Part shown: positions 24,243-35,822 of the stretch, piece by piece
Layout of the letters: each line of letters starts with the position of its first letter
Position numbering within the stretch: position 1 is the stretch's first letter
Source of the DNA: Plumapathes pennacea
Lineage: Eukaryota > Cnidaria > Anthozoa > Antipatharia > Myriopathidae
DNA: 64,000 nt
Direction of reading: 5' to 3'
Assembly: GCA_964036295.1 (NCBI GenBank)
Contig: OZ038463.1
Location: 17,099,069-17,163,068 of the forward strand
The notes under the pieces: generated by a model
The model's database searches: none
What the model saw: the letters and a program-made list of their open reading frames with translations, nothing else
What the model was told of the DNA's origin: nothing
Made by a program: the position numbers and the translations under genes

Positions 24243-24464
24243 TTCCCTCGCTTTATCTCAATCATCACAACCCTCATGTAAACCTTCTCTGAACGCCAAA
24301 CTCACCTCGCTATCAAAGGTTTCTGTCTCCTTCTCTGCACTAGTCTTCTCGGCAAACTAAACAGAAAACATAACAAACTGTAATAACACTTTCGTAAAAC
24401 GATTTACACCTGATTCACAAATAAGTGCAAAGGAATACTTGTTTGGGCACACATAGATATATTC
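24243..24464. repeat. Left copy of a ~210-bp duplication containing a CLPTM1L exon
   Basis: Matches 26567-26776 from TTCCCTC through CACATAGATATATTC, with roughly a dozen substitutions and a short indel. It abuts the 3' tail of the inserted LINE. It contains exon 24306-24356 with intact acceptor and donor. Confidence 0.85.
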
Positions 24465-24608
24465 TGTTTTAATCAATCAATCAATCAATCAACCTTTATT
24501 TATACACGATAAAAGTTTAAAGCTACAGCTTGTGTGGTCGTGTGAGTAAATTTTCTGGACTAAAATGCATTAAAATAAGTAACGTTAGTATCTCCAATCA
24601 TAATAATG

Positions 24609-24697
<89 letters not shown>

Positions 24698-24698
24698 A

Positions 24699-24788
<90 letters not shown>

Positions 24789-26566
24789 GTAATAATAACA
24801 ATAATAATATTGATAATAATAATTTCCTTTAGATACTAATAATCAAACCTAATTTACTGGTAAAATAAAACGATAAAAGATTCCCCCTTATTCTTTTCTT
24901 TACTAAATTTAATACTGGTAAGTATGCCCCCCCTCCCCCAACAGTGAAAACTAAGACATAAAAACTACTTTTTACGGTATTTTATAAATATGCAAAATCG
25001 GCTGCCCTATTATTTGCCGTTTGGGCCGAGGTCACATTAAAAGTAAAATTCTTAAAATCTGATGTCTTTACGGCTTCCGTTAAAAATGCCTTGGTGTTGC
25101 CCGACTTAATGTTCTTGCATTTGTTGGCAATGTTGTTTCACAGCACGGCGCCTCTGTGTTGTATAGAGTGCTTCATAGTGTTCGTGTTGTATCGTGGTGT
25201 GTTCAGTTGGTGTGGTTTTCGTAGGGAGTACTTTGTTTGGCGCTTTTCGATCATTGTTGTCATACAGGCAGGCGTAATGCCGTTATATATCTTGTGAATC
25301 AGTTTCAGCAAGGCCAGCTTATATTGAGTGTAGATGGATTTCCAGTTTGTTCGGAGTAGGACTTCGTGGGAGGGGGTGTCCATAGGTATCTTATATATGA
25401 TTCTGGCTGCTCTGCGATGTAGCGCTTCAACCGAGTTGAATGCGTTCATACAGTTGCATCCCCCCCATACTACAAGACCATAAGTGATAGATGGCATGAT
25501 GATTTTCATATATAGCTGTTCCAGTACTCCTTTCGGCAGGAAGCGGGAGCGTTTGAGTACGTTTAGTTTACCGGCAAGGCTTTTCTTGGTATCGTGCACG
25601 TGGCGTCCCCAAGTGAGTCTATTGTCAATGTTAAGGCCCATTAGTCGTGAGTGGGTGACCCATTTGATGATTGTGCCGCCGATACTAACCGGTGCGAGTG
25701 GGCCGACAAAGGTGCCCCTGTGGAGGAGCATTGCTTTGCATTTAACTGGGTGTGGTGTGAGCGTATTTGCTATACACCACGAATACAATTCATTGAGTGC
25801 TTCATTGAGGGAGATGGTGACATCATCTACAGTCTTGCCAATGCAATATAACGTTGTGTCATCAGTATACATGTATGTAGTACCTGACTTTACGCTGGCT
25901 GGAAGATCATTGGTGTAGAGTGTAAATAGGGTTGGTCCGAGGACTAATCCCTGGGGGATACCATGCGTGACTGGTTCCACTGTTGATTTTTTGCCGTTTA
26001 TGACGGTGAATTGTTTTCTGCCATTCAGGTAACTTTTTAACCAATCGAGAAGCGGGCCGTTTATGCCAAACTTGCGTTGTAGCTTTTGGATCAGCATAGG
26101 GTGGGATACGCTGTCGAAGGCCTTTTTAAAGTCTACAAATACTACACCCACAACGCGTCCCAGGTCTACTTCCTTTCTCCAAGTTTCTGTCAAGTGCGCA
26201 AGTAGTAATTCCGTTGTGTACCCTCGACGATAGGCCCCATTGTTTGTCCGTTATTAATTCATTGTGCATGACGTGGTTTACTATTATGTCAGAGACGCAG
26301 GATTCAAGGATCTTGCTTGGCACGCTTAGTATTGACAGTGGTCGGTAATTATTCATATCTGTTTCGTCGTGTTTCTTGTATACCGGTGTTAATCTGGCCG
26401 TCTTCCAGCTGTCGTATACTGTTAGCGTTCTCAGGCTCGAGGTGTAAAGGGAATGTAACGGGGGTACAATAGCATCGCCGGCAAGTTTTATCAGTTTCGC
26501 TGGGATACCCTCAGGTCCTGTTGATTTGTTTGGTTTAAGTAGGTTTACTTTCTTGCGTATCTGAGC
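24465..26566 (-). mobile_element. 5'-truncated CR1/RTE-like LINE inserted in CLPTM1L
   Basis: On the minus strand the element reads from a truncated reverse transcriptase (from 26566) to a 3' region with a long ATT array and a terminal GATT-type tail (plus strand AATCAATCAATC at 24473-24500). Both ends abut copies of the same ~210-bp host segment, which is the arrangement of a target-site duplication, though an unusually long one. Confidence 0.75.
24601..24835. repeat. (AAT)n microsatellite
   Basis: About 230 bp of nearly pure AAT/ATA/TAA triplets inside the LINE 3' region. Long Asn, Ile and Leu frames here are artefacts of the repeat. Confidence 0.95.
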
Positions 26567-26575
26567 TTCCCTCAC
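25138..26575 (-). pseudogene. Non-LTR reverse transcriptase fragment
   Basis: Two overlapping minus frames (26575-26126 and 26193-25138) encode the RT domain of a CR1/RTE-type LINE. Motifs in order: LLKPNKSTGPEGIPAKLIK, then NNYRPLSILSVPSKILE, then VVGVVFVDFKKAFDSVSH (motif A), then THGIPQGLVLGPTLFTLYTN (motif B), then YTDDTT (motif C). The usual YADD/YMDD alanine or methionine is threonine. The thumb-side region RSRFLPKGVLEQLY and the C-terminal AARIIYKIPMDTPSHEVL segment follow. A frameshift separates the two frames near 26150-26190, and no endonuclease precedes them, so the copy is dead and 5'-truncated. Confidence 0.85.
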
Positions 26576-26776
26576 TTTATCTCAATCATCACAACCCTCA
26601 TGTAAATCTTCTTTGAACCCCAAACTCACCTCGCTGTCAAAGGTTTCTGTCTCCTTCTCTGCACTTGTCTTCTTAGCAAACTAAACAGAAAACAAACAAA
26701 CTTTCGTAAAACGATTCACACCTGATTCACAAATAAGTGCAAAGGAATACTTGTTTGGGCACACATAGATATATTC
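26567..26776. repeat. Right copy of the ~210-bp duplication containing a CLPTM1L exon
   Basis: Abuts the truncated 5' end of the LINE. Its exon 26630-26680 encodes FAKKTSAEKETETFDSE, one residue different from the left copy, also phase 0-0 and 51 bp long. Confidence 0.85.
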
Positions 26777-26959
26777 GCATAGTCAAACGATGCTGTAAGT
26801 GAATGAAACGGAGGAACTTGTATACACAAGGCTCATGCAGAGTGCTGTACCTCAAAAGAAGGTCTTGATCCTTTTTCCCATTTAAACTTTAGCTTCAACA
26901 CCTTTTTCACCTTCCACATCTAACAAGCCGAAAGAAGGAGACGACGAATGTCCTGCAGT

Positions 26960-27470
26960 GAGTATTCTTTCGTATAATGCAGTGGAGTGCAGCGGATAGT
27001 GCGAACAGTGCTGTGGAGTGCGATATGTGTGGAATGGATTGAACAGTGGATACTTGCGTAGCAATATAGGTGATCAAGAATTCTGTGATGTAGTGACGTA
27101 TAGTAGTGTAACGCAGTGTCGTGCAGTAGGGAAGTTTATTATATACATACTGAGACATACTCACGAATAAGCCATATCTTAAAATTTCGTACGCAAATGA
27201 GTTCTAGCCAAACGCGCGCACTTTCCATGAAGTAATCTCTATGCACTGTGGATAATCCAGCGCAACACAGTGCAGTGTAATGCAGCTTCGTGCAGTAGGG
27301 CAGTGTACTGTAGCAGATGCAGTGTAGTGTAGTGTAATGTAGTGTAATATAATGTAGTGCAGTGTAGTGTAGTGTAATGTAGTGTAAGTAGTACAGTAAA
27401 GTGCAGTGCGATGCAATGCCATACAATGTTATGAAAAGAAGTATAGTGTACTCTACTGTGGCGTAGTGTT
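26960..27470. repeat. Degenerate TGTAG/TGCAG pentanucleotide-rich tract
   Basis: Irregular runs of GTAGTGTAATGTAGTGCAGTG-type units on both sides of CLPTM1L exon 27165-27236. Minus frames rich in Leu-His-Tyr-Thr are by-products of the repeat. Confidence 0.75.
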
Positions 27471-27696
27471 GAGCAGCATATGGACAATTTAGTCCGGGAC
27501 AATGTTGCGACACACGTGTACAATAAAGTGTGGCAATACAATGTGAAGATGTTGCATTGCGTGTTGCGGTGAGCAAAATACTTCTATGATCGCTCCTATA
27601 CCAGATGGAATAGTACCTAGAAGGCTTGCTTTCTCGTCCATTAGGTATAAAAAGATGATCAGGCTGCTAATACTGCGCCATAAAACTGCAAGAGGA

Positions 27697-27725
27697 GCAA
27701 CAACAACAACAACAACAACAACAAA
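27697..27725. repeat. (CAA)n microsatellite
   Basis: Tandem CAA units immediately upstream (minus strand) of the polypyrimidine tract of CLPTM1L exon 27582-27685. Confidence 0.85.
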
Positions 27726-27954
27726 AAACAACAAAAACAAAAACAAAAAAAGGTGACACACGTATTTAGGGCACAGTTAGTGATGGTGAAAGTGACCCTC
27801 GGAGTTATGAAGAAAGATAGCACGGGGGAAAAAAGCGGGCTTTAATGTGAATCGCGACTGTTGTCAGACTGTTTTTTTTTTATGAAAACTGAATCCTGAT
27901 TAGCACGAATAAAGTAAGCGCAAACGCAACATAATGAAAGTTTGCACTTCCTTT

Positions 27955-28280
27955 CAGAGAGTCGGGATGGTTAGCACGGTCGCCTTTCACGGTGAGGGCG
28001 TGAGTTTAATCCCACTTAAGGTTTGAAACGCATATGCTGGTCCCGTCTAAAGATGAAAAAACCAAAGGGACGTGTAAAAGAATCGCTGAGGACGCAAGTA
28101 AATGTCTGGCAGTGACCACCCTCAGTGCTAATAGAGCACGCAGTAAATGGCTCACTGCTGTTGCAGATACCCTGCCACATGAAAAATGGCGAAACTAATG
28201 GAGTAAAAACATGCTTGGGTTTGACGTGTGAGCATTGCTTGCGTTTGTGCACTTGTTTTGTACATGTGACCATTACCATT
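27955..28280 (+). mobile_element. Possible tRNA-derived SINE
   Basis: The head reads GGTTAGCACGGTCGCC, then CTTTCACGGTGAG, then GTGAGTTTAATCCC. This is the order of an A-box-like region, an anticodon arm resembling tRNA-Glu (TTC) and a B-box-like region. It is followed by about 250 bp of unrelated body. It occupies the place where the missing CLPTM1L exon should be. A true tRNA gene is unlikely because the acceptor arms do not pair. No A-rich tail or target duplication was confirmed. Confidence 0.35.
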
Positions 28281-29499
28281 ACGATATATAGTGGGTTTTA
28301 ATCATTTTGAAACTTGGAGATGTTATAGTTTGTACCACTTACATGGAGAGCAGAAATAGCAAATGTCAGTCCAAGCAAGTAGAGGTTCGTGTCTGTAAAT
28401 AGGCCACGGACATCATCAAGATCCTTTTCTGAAAAACCTGAGTGGCAATTTAAACACAACCAAAATTAATTTGAAATAAACTAAAAAAGCACAAAAGGTT
28501 TCCACCTCAGCCTTCACAAAAGAGTAATGGATATTCATTTAAGACCACAGCACGTAGATAAAAAAGGTACACACAATTTTAATTATCTTAAAAGAAATAT
28601 CCCATGAAAAGAAGGTGCGTGTATGCGCTCCAGTGCACGTACGTGAACGCGACCGTGTACGTGAATGTACATGCTGCACGTGAACGTGCATACCTATATA
28701 CATATCAGTACAAGTGTGTGTGTGCATTTAGTCCGTGAGTCGTGTACGCGTGCTTTTGGAGCATGTATAGACTACCGTAAACGCTCTGTTAAGCCCCCGG
28801 GGGTCTTGTAGAGGGAGAGGGGGAGGGGGGCGAAGGCGTATTTAATAAAATGAGTTAATGAGTTGACAACAAGAGGTACTGGATATTCTTAGTCAACAAA
28901 ATACTATGTGAAGTTAAATGTGGCAAAGTAAAGTTAAAAAATGTATCACCAGACATCTAATGTGTATCATTTGTCTTGTTTCCCTACGAATTTTGGTGCT
29001 TGAAAGTCGACAGCGTGAAAATGGGGGGAAAGGGCTTATTTCAAAAATTGACTTTGTAGGGGCAAGCTTATTAGAGCATTTACAGTAGTTTAAGTTCAAG
29101 TTTAAATGCATCAATGTACAAAAACAAATGGTCTACTGTACCTAAATTTCGCAATGTCTTCAAGGAATGGTAAATTGACGTTCAGACACGCAGCTTTCCT
29201 AATGACATTGGCGAGTATTCAATATCTAAAGGGATCTGTTCCGAACTTGCATTAATTGGCTGCAGGAAACAAAAATTCAAATTTTTAATCATGAGCTTGG
29301 CATGCAGCTCCTAGAAATTCTTTGAATTTTTCTCGAAATTCTCACCTTGAGGTATCTATAAATGACTTGAAGCTGGTCTGTGTAAAGAATTGGCAGGTAC
29401 TTATCACTTGGAGCAACCCTACAAACAATAACAACCAACATTGAATGGGGTGGAGTAATGAACCAACAACTATTAATGAAATGTAAAAAAAAAAAAAAC

Positions 29500-29916
29500 T
29501 TAAAGGCTTGTCCTGTCACATGAGGTGACATGTCCCTGCGACATGTCCCTGCGACCTTGTCCCTGCGACAATATGCCTCGTGTGACATGTTGTTTTTGTG
29601 CAACAAAATAAATCAAATTCAAATCAATCCAAATTGTCACACGAATTAAAATCAATTCAAACAAATGTTGCTCACACATTGCTGCACAGTGCGACATGCC
29701 TGACATGCTGCTGCAACAGATCTGTAAATAAACCAATTATGGCCTTTCCTGTGATGTCGCAGCGTCAAGTCACATCATGTGACATGTTTCTTATTTTGTC
29801 GCGGGGACATTTAGTGGGCAAATGTTGCAGCAACAGTTGCATGGTGTGACATGTATTTCATTTTAAGTCGCGGGGATGTGTCAAAGGGACGTGTCACCTC
29901 GTGTAACAGGACCTTA
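29500..29916. mobile_element. ~415-bp MITE with CATGAGGTGACATGTCCCT ends
   Basis: Imperfect inverted termini: TTAAAGGCTTGTCCTGTCAC at the left, and at the right GTGTAACAGGACCTTAA. Subterminal TGTCCCTGCGAC and GTCGCGGGGACA motifs recur inside. It lies in the intron between CLPTM1L exons 30076-30197 and 29346-29418. Confidence 0.6.
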
Positions 29917-32349
29917 ATGTTAGACAACAATCATAATCAACCTCACAGCACTGAGGATGAAAAGTTTTGGCTATCTGCCTAATAGGGTGACTAGTAATGT
30001 TATGTATTACATTGCACTAAATTCAACTTTCTTAGAAGATAAGAATAGTTTTCTTAGATAAAAGCCCCCACAAACCTGATAAGTGGAAAAATTTCTCCTG
30101 GATTGGCTTGTCGTTAAAAGATAACTTTTTCCAGTAAAACATGAAATGTTAGCTGGGGTTTCCAGTGAGTCACTTGAACATCACCATTGGTTGATTTCTG
30201 CAATAATGAGTTTATGATGGAATAAGAATAGCAATGTTGATTAGTAAAATTGTTTGGTTTGGAGTTGACTTGGGTAAAGATGCATGAGGGAGCTGTTCGA
30301 AATGCTAGCGTAAAGGTCTTCAAAACACTTTCAAACGTCCCCCCTGGAACAAGCAACACTTTGGGTCATTTTGTTAACATTATCTATTCCTATTCTAGAA
30401 TACAGACAATTGAACGCGGCCCTAAAATACCTTTTCAGCAACACTAACACCCGTCTGTATAATATTATAAGTTAATACAGTTTGCCCCATTTGACAGTAA
30501 GTTGTCAAATAACTACCATGACTGTAGCTGTCACATATCAGTTTTCCAAATTATCCTTTGGAAAAAAATTATATTCAGAACAAACCTTCTTCTTCTTGCC
30601 GCTTGACAGGAGGTTGATAGACTCAGACTGGGGAATAGCAAACTGTCAATGGAGCTGAATTCTTTGCAGTGTAGTAATTATCAAATGTTTTTTTCCCCAG
30701 TCGATATATAAAGGCAAACGCAAATAGGGAGCCACTGTTTCTGGTCTCTTGTGGTAAACTCACATTTATGGACCTGGAGTAGAAAAATAATAGTTTATCT
30801 GAGTGTCAAAAGGTGAGTTACTGAATGTAACTGTGACTTTTTACTGTTTCCTTTTCAGGCGTACTCTCATGCCTGTCAATTGATTTTTTTTTCACCCAAA
30901 ACACAAGGTTGAACCAGTCACACAGGCTAGAGAAAACATTATTTTAGGAGTGATTATGGCAGCCATATTTATTGGTTTTACTTCAAGAATAAAAAAAAAA
31001 CATTAGCATTGCGAGAAAACCCCACTGCCACTAATGCTTGCTTGAGTGGGAAGATATTTCTTTTGCTTCTGATCAACTGAGAAATTGCTACCAATCTTGT
31101 TTGAACCAATCACAAAAAGCTTTGAAAACATACTAGCAAACACAAAACCTATTTAAGCAATCATAAAGAATACTTTTTACATTCATTGAAAAACACTCTA
31201 ACAAGGTACAGTAGACAGTATGTGATCAACTTTAAATAAATTATGTACTCTATGGATCATTCTATAAGTAACTTAATTTAAGTCAATTAATTAATTTCAA
31301 GTACTTTTATATGTTCATAGAGTTCACTGCATGTAGTCCATCTCACTTACATTTTAAAGGGCTGAGATATATTGAAAGTGTAATTTTTCCATATAGAAGT
31401 TTCAGGTTTCTGCTGTTACTGGCATGCTTTGATGTTGATGTGAAGACAGATACCTGCATTTAATAATGTGATAAGAATATATATTTGCACTTCTCACCAT
31501 TTCTATGTACTTGTGGAAAGATCATATGTTGCATGTGTATTGTGTTTTGCTTCGGTATTATCATGTTATAAATAAGAATTAAATGCACATCAGATGTTTA
31601 TCTTATTTTTGAACGATGTTACACACTGAGCATGGTCTTCCATGGCACAGAGAAACCTTGCCACCCCCCCCCCCCCCCCGAACCATGAAAACACTGGCAA
31701 ATATAGGGTTGATAAATTTTCTGCCACCCAATATTGATCTGTAAGAAAAGGACGGACGGAAAGAATCTTACAGTATTCAACGCATCCTCTTTGACCCGGA
31801 CGAAAACATATGATCAAGCAAGGAATAAAGTATCGACTCTAATGAAGCTTCAGTACTGGTCCAGTCTCTTATACGCCGGGGGAAAAATTAGCCTGATACT
31901 CTTCATCTTGATTTCTTGGTTAGTCTTCATATTGATTTCAATGGAAAGAAATAATTTCTTGAAATAATTGTAAGAAATGATAATATTATTTATCTGGCAA
32001 AGAGGCCAATGTCACTATATTATTTATTGTAATAATTATTGTAAGTTGCACCTCATCGACTCACTTCCAACTTTTCGTCAATAAGCCGATGAGAGCAAAG
32101 GCATTTCACAGGGACTCTGTAGTTACATATAGATACTTAGGGACACACAGGGACACACCCAATATTCAGGACTGCTTACACTTAGAAAGAGCCCACACTG
32201 CTGCCCAGAATGATCTTCATGTGAATCTCCTGTAGACTTAAATATTTTGAGCAGTGACCTTTCAATCCTAAATTAACAGATTGACAAAGTTGAAATGGAA
32301 AACTAAGATCTTTTGAAAACTTGCAATGCAATATGTGGCGTATGAATAG

Positions 32350-32586
32350 CTACAATCATGGTCAAAAGTCGTTGGGACGCTCCACTTACGCACATCTGGA
32401 GCACAATGTAAATCCGTACAACATATGGGGGTTTCATATTTCCTGTTTTCAAGTCCCTCCCCCTCCCCTCCATTCAATGTTGACCCGTGGTGCAGCTATA
32501 AGCTTAACCATGCTCAACTACCCAACATTGAATGGGGGGAGGGGGTAAACTTGAAATCGTCCCAACAATTTTGACCATGATTGTAG
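32350..32586. mobile_element. ~237-bp MITE with ~28-bp inverted termini
   Basis: Left end CTACAATCATGGTCAAAAGT and right end ACAATTTTGACCATGATTGTAG are inverted repeats. A second inner pair (CCTCCATTCAATGTTGACCC against CCCAACATTGAATGGGGGGA) gives a nested stem. The ends resemble Tc1-type termini. Confidence 0.6.
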
Positions 32587-33179
32587 TGTTAACCCTTCGT
32601 ACCCAGACCGGCCAAAAACCGGCCCGCGGAAAAATATGTTAATTTTCCTGAACCGGCCACAAAGGCCGCTAAATTTTAACTCGCAAACCACCCCTAAGGA
32701 AATATTTTGTCTTTCCTTTGTTATAACTTGGTAGCTATGGAAATAACCAATCAAAATACACTAACTGCGCATACAATTCTGATCATAAGGGGGGAAGGAA
32801 CGCCACCGAAAATTGACCTACTTTCGTGCGGAGCGCGCAAGATGGCGTCGAAGAAAGCTATTTCTTTTTGTGAATATTTCGATAGTTGTGGATTATTTGA
32901 TGCAGTATGAGTGACTCACAACATGAAAGCGGCAGGGTAGGCACTGAAATTCTCTATAAACCATCGGAAAGAATGTTGATGGCCAACGGCATGCCGATGG
33001 AAGATTTCGGCGATCATATATTCGATTAGACTCCTAGCGTTTCTTCTCATATTTTACAGTGTTTTTCAAAGTGTGTTTGAGTCATACGAAGCGAAATACT
33101 TACCGAAATTCCGATACCAAACAAATCTGTTCGCGTCGTGATGTAAATTTGATGCGTTTCTTCGCGGTGTCGAACAAAT

Positions 33180-33958
33180 TCTGACTGCAGACTGCAGACT
33201 GCAGACTAGAAATAAAATGAAACAAAACAAAATACAAAACTTACACAAAATAAAATAAAACAAAACACCGCATCACGGGGTGTCTATAAAAGGAAGACCG
33301 AAGACCGAAGATCCAAACACAAAGACCCCCCTTTTTTTCTGTTGTATCATCATGAAAAGTCACGAAATGTCGTAAAACACAACTTATACAACGAAAGGAC
33401 CATTCAGCGTTGAAATAACCAGGGTCTTCCTTTTATAGTTTACCCCCACCAAAACTACAAAACGAAACCTCCTTCAATTCGGCTCGAAATTTCGTAAACA
33501 ACACTAAATGCGCTCGAAAACTACATTTCAGCAACCAAAAACACTAGAAACACGCAAATCTTAGAAATTGATCAGGGTCTTCGTTTTATAGTTTACCCCC
33601 ACCAAAACTACAAAACGAAGACCCTGATCAATTTCTAAGATTTGCGTGTTTCTAGTGTTTTTGGTTGCTGATTGTAGTTTTTGCTTGAGAGAAGGAAGGA
33701 ATTTTCTGATCCAATAAGTCGGTTTGGATGATGAATTTCCGCAATGATTTGAATGATATCGTTCGTCGAGCTTACGGGAACCAATCAAACTTATTTCACG
33801 GCATTTTACGTACGTTTTTGTTTTTGTAGTTGCACCGTGATGCGGTGTTTTGTTTTATTTTATTTTGTGTAAATTTTGTATTTTGTTTTGTATTTTATTT
33901 TATTTTATTTCTAGTCAGCAGTCTGCAGTCCGCGGTCTGCAGTCTGTATTTGTCCGAC
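33180..33958. repeat. Nested inverted repeat with a long near-perfect hairpin
   Basis: The outer arms (33180-33285 and 33836-33958) pair a CTGCAGACTGCAGACT block and an AAAATAAAATAAAACAAAAC block. Inside, 33519-33680 forms a hairpin with arms of about 67-70 bp (GCAACCAAAAACACTAGAAA paired with its complement) around a loop of about 10 bases (ACCCCCACCA). A third partial copy of the inner arm (CAGGGTCTTC, ACCCCCACCAAAACTACAAA) lies at 33420-33472. Confidence 0.8.
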
Positions 33959-34327
33959 ACCGATTTCTTTCAACTTACAGTGAGTTGCTATTCAGTCAAG
34001 AAAGTTGCAGTATTTGACACTGGTTGTGGCTCAAAGCTGGATATCGCTAGGGCCTCCCATGGCGAGAAATTCCTGTACATACCAACTTTTGTAAGCTATC
34101 ACTTAGACCCCCCCAAAAAAGAGGTCACCCATGGGAGGTTCCACACTGTATGAGCAATTTCTTAATTTACTATGCAGTCACTTCATATCAGGGGCACCTC
34201 TGATCTTACATGTTTTCCTGAAAGCAGTAACCTGGTTCCAGAGGTTCCTCGCTTGCCATTGAAGAGCAGGGAAGGCTTGGCAGAGAGCGGCAAAGACGAA
34301 TGCTGGTGAGGGAACCTCTGAGCGCGC

Positions 34328-34506
34328 TAGGTAGCAACCTCACTTCCATGCCAGTTCTTCTCGATTGCGATCGCCGTTGTGTTTTTTAAACCTATTTGAA
34401 AGAGCAAATCGAATCTTAGCAGCTTTCAGTTCCATGGTCACCAGTTGATTAACCAATCAGCAACGAAGCTCAGATTCTGAACTCATGGAAGTGAGGTTGC
34501 TGCCTC
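34328..34506. repeat. Foldback repeat, ~180 bp
   Basis: GTAGCAACCTCACTTCCATG at the left pairs with CATGGAAGTGAGGTTGCTGC at the right. Adjacent sequence (34230-34318) has a further inverted pair built on GAGGTTCC. Confidence 0.55.
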
Positions 34507-34798
34507 ACACACCCTAGATGTGTTTTCTACTCGCTTTGTCGCCGCCGCAAAAAATGGACTGTGGTTGTGACTTCAAGTGCCTTTTTCATAGACTGATCAT
34601 GTGGTGCAGTTATCCTAGATTTATCACCCATAGAGTGATTGGAAATCCGTATCTAACTATGTAGTTCTTCCAAACACTTGGCAAGTGAATCGATCGCGAG
34701 CAAAACCCAAAGACAAAGCTACGGGCTTTGAACATGTACATACGTAATAATTACACATCAATACTTTACAGTAATGTTACAACTTGTTTGTAAGATAA

Positions 34799-34911
34799 AA
34801 GCCGTATCACACGAGGCAATTTTTCCTGCAACTTGTCTCGCAAAGCTGACGACAGCACTGGCGTTGCGTTGCAAGTTGCAAGAAGAATTGTCTCGTGTGA
34901 CATGGCCTCAA
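34799..34911. repeat. Foldback MITE, ~110 bp
   Basis: TCACACGAGGCAATTTTTCC and AAGAATTGTCTCGTGTGA are inverted termini around a GCAACTTG/CAAGTTGC pair. Confidence 0.55.
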
Positions 34912-35822
34912 GTTTCTTGGTAGTTTTGTTCTTGTTCTTGTTTTAACCTGCAAACAGCAGATTTGGCTCTCCGCCTTCCGAGGTATTTCTCTATATCAAA
35001 TTGATGTAGTGTTTAAAACAGCGCAGCTCTCTTGTTCAAGATGGCGGACACGTCTTCATCAATGAAAGTTTGCAATGAGTTATGGGATTTTGAATCCTGA
35101 TTGGCTGGACAAGATGACGTCCGATATCAGTGTAAGCCAAAAGCGGAGAAAATGATAAAAATGGCCAGTTTTGGGAGTCCGTACTATAGAAAAAATCTAG
35201 AAAATTCTCAGAGGAATTGTATGGGAAAGTTCGCTGGGTGGCAAGTCTTAGAGATGCAATCCAAGTACAAACACTCTTAATTTTGGCGATTTGAATATGC
35301 TATCATTGTATGCTTAATAATGTTAAACTGCGTTTTTCATCTCTGAAGATCATATTGCCCTTAGACGTCATTTGACGGTGACTAAGTCACGTGAAAAGCG
35401 TTGTAAAAGGTCTCACTACACTAAGTTGACTACGCTATAACTCAATATACATTTCAAGGTGTATTTTGGAAGTTGCAACCAAGAAAACTGACTTCAAAAT
35501 AATAAATGTACCCAGATGTAAAAATGAACAAATAAGATCTCAAGTGCATTTCTGCAACAGTATTTGACCGTGGTATTCGAATTATTCCAAGCCTTGATAT
35601 TGAATAATTTCCCTGGCATCAAACTCATTGTAGATTCCCCGCCCAACACCATGTTGGGTTTTATTATGGCAAAAGTTTATCTGTATTGTTTGCAACATAA
35701 TATTTGCTTTTGAATATTACGGGCAACCAACAACGCGAAATACAATTTTCAGCAACCTTATGGCGTCACAAGTGATGTTAGATGACGGCGCCCGGAAAAT
35801 CCAAATGCGTCTTGAATCGGAC

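Larger units (their letters stand above)
23755..30773 (-). pseudogene. CLPTM1L: CLPTM1-like (CLPTM1L/CRR9) gene, decayed
   Basis: Nine minus-strand exons with good splice sites match the CLPTM1 family, multi-pass ER proteins; CLPTM1L is a glucosaminyl-phosphatidylinositol scramblase. Exons: 30586-30773 (SINVSLPQETRNSGS; ...SESINLLSSGKKKK), 30076-30197 (QVTHWKPQLTFHV), 29346-29418 (SDKYLPILYTDQL), 29142-29259 (EYSPMSLGKLR), 28343-28437 (FSEKDLDDVRGLFTDTNLYL), 27582-27685 ([20 protein letters not shown]), 27165-27236 (ITSWKVRAFG), 26630-26680 and its duplicate 24306-24356 (FAEKTSAEKETETFDSE), 23755-23836 (AVRYLSYILYPLLALVP). Intron phases agree from exon to exon. Defects: a one-base frameshift in the first listed exon (around 30640, a T run); in-frame stops TAA at 30114-30116, TGA at 29182-29184 and TAG at 27204-27206; no exon for the conserved FDFLAFKND region between 28343 and 27685, where phase also breaks; and no N-terminal or C-terminal exons seen. 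Identity is strong; loss of function is likely but depends on assembly quality. Confidence 0.8.
30774..35817. other. No gene recognised; foldback elements
   Basis: Upstream side (minus strand) of the CLPTM1L exons. I searched for an N-terminal CLPTM1L exon and found no convincing one. It contains a C homopolymer near 31660 and the foldback repeats listed separately. The plus frame at 31734-31967 has a hydrophobic stretch (ISLILFILISWLVFILIS) but no family I recognise. Confidence 0.45.

Noticed and set aside
24530-24839. Long poly-Asn, poly-Ile and poly-Leu frames
   Set aside because: They are translations of the AAT microsatellite inside the LINE 3' region.
25484-25918. Plus-strand 144-codon frame
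   Set aside because: Antisense shadow of the reverse transcriptase on the minus strand, which has full family motifs.
27139-27576. Leu-His-Tyr-Thr-rich minus frames of 72-145 codons
   Set aside because: They are products of the TGTAG-type pentanucleotide tract; only the small exon at 27165-27236 has family similarity.
27955-28030. A functional tRNA-Glu gene
   Set aside because: The A-box-like, anticodon-like and B-box-like parts are present, but the acceptor and T stems do not pair well; a tRNA-derived SINE fits better.
31734-31967. Hydrophobic plus frame as an N-terminal exon of CLPTM1L
   Set aside because: CLPTM1L lies on the minus strand, and the frame does not match its N-terminal region.
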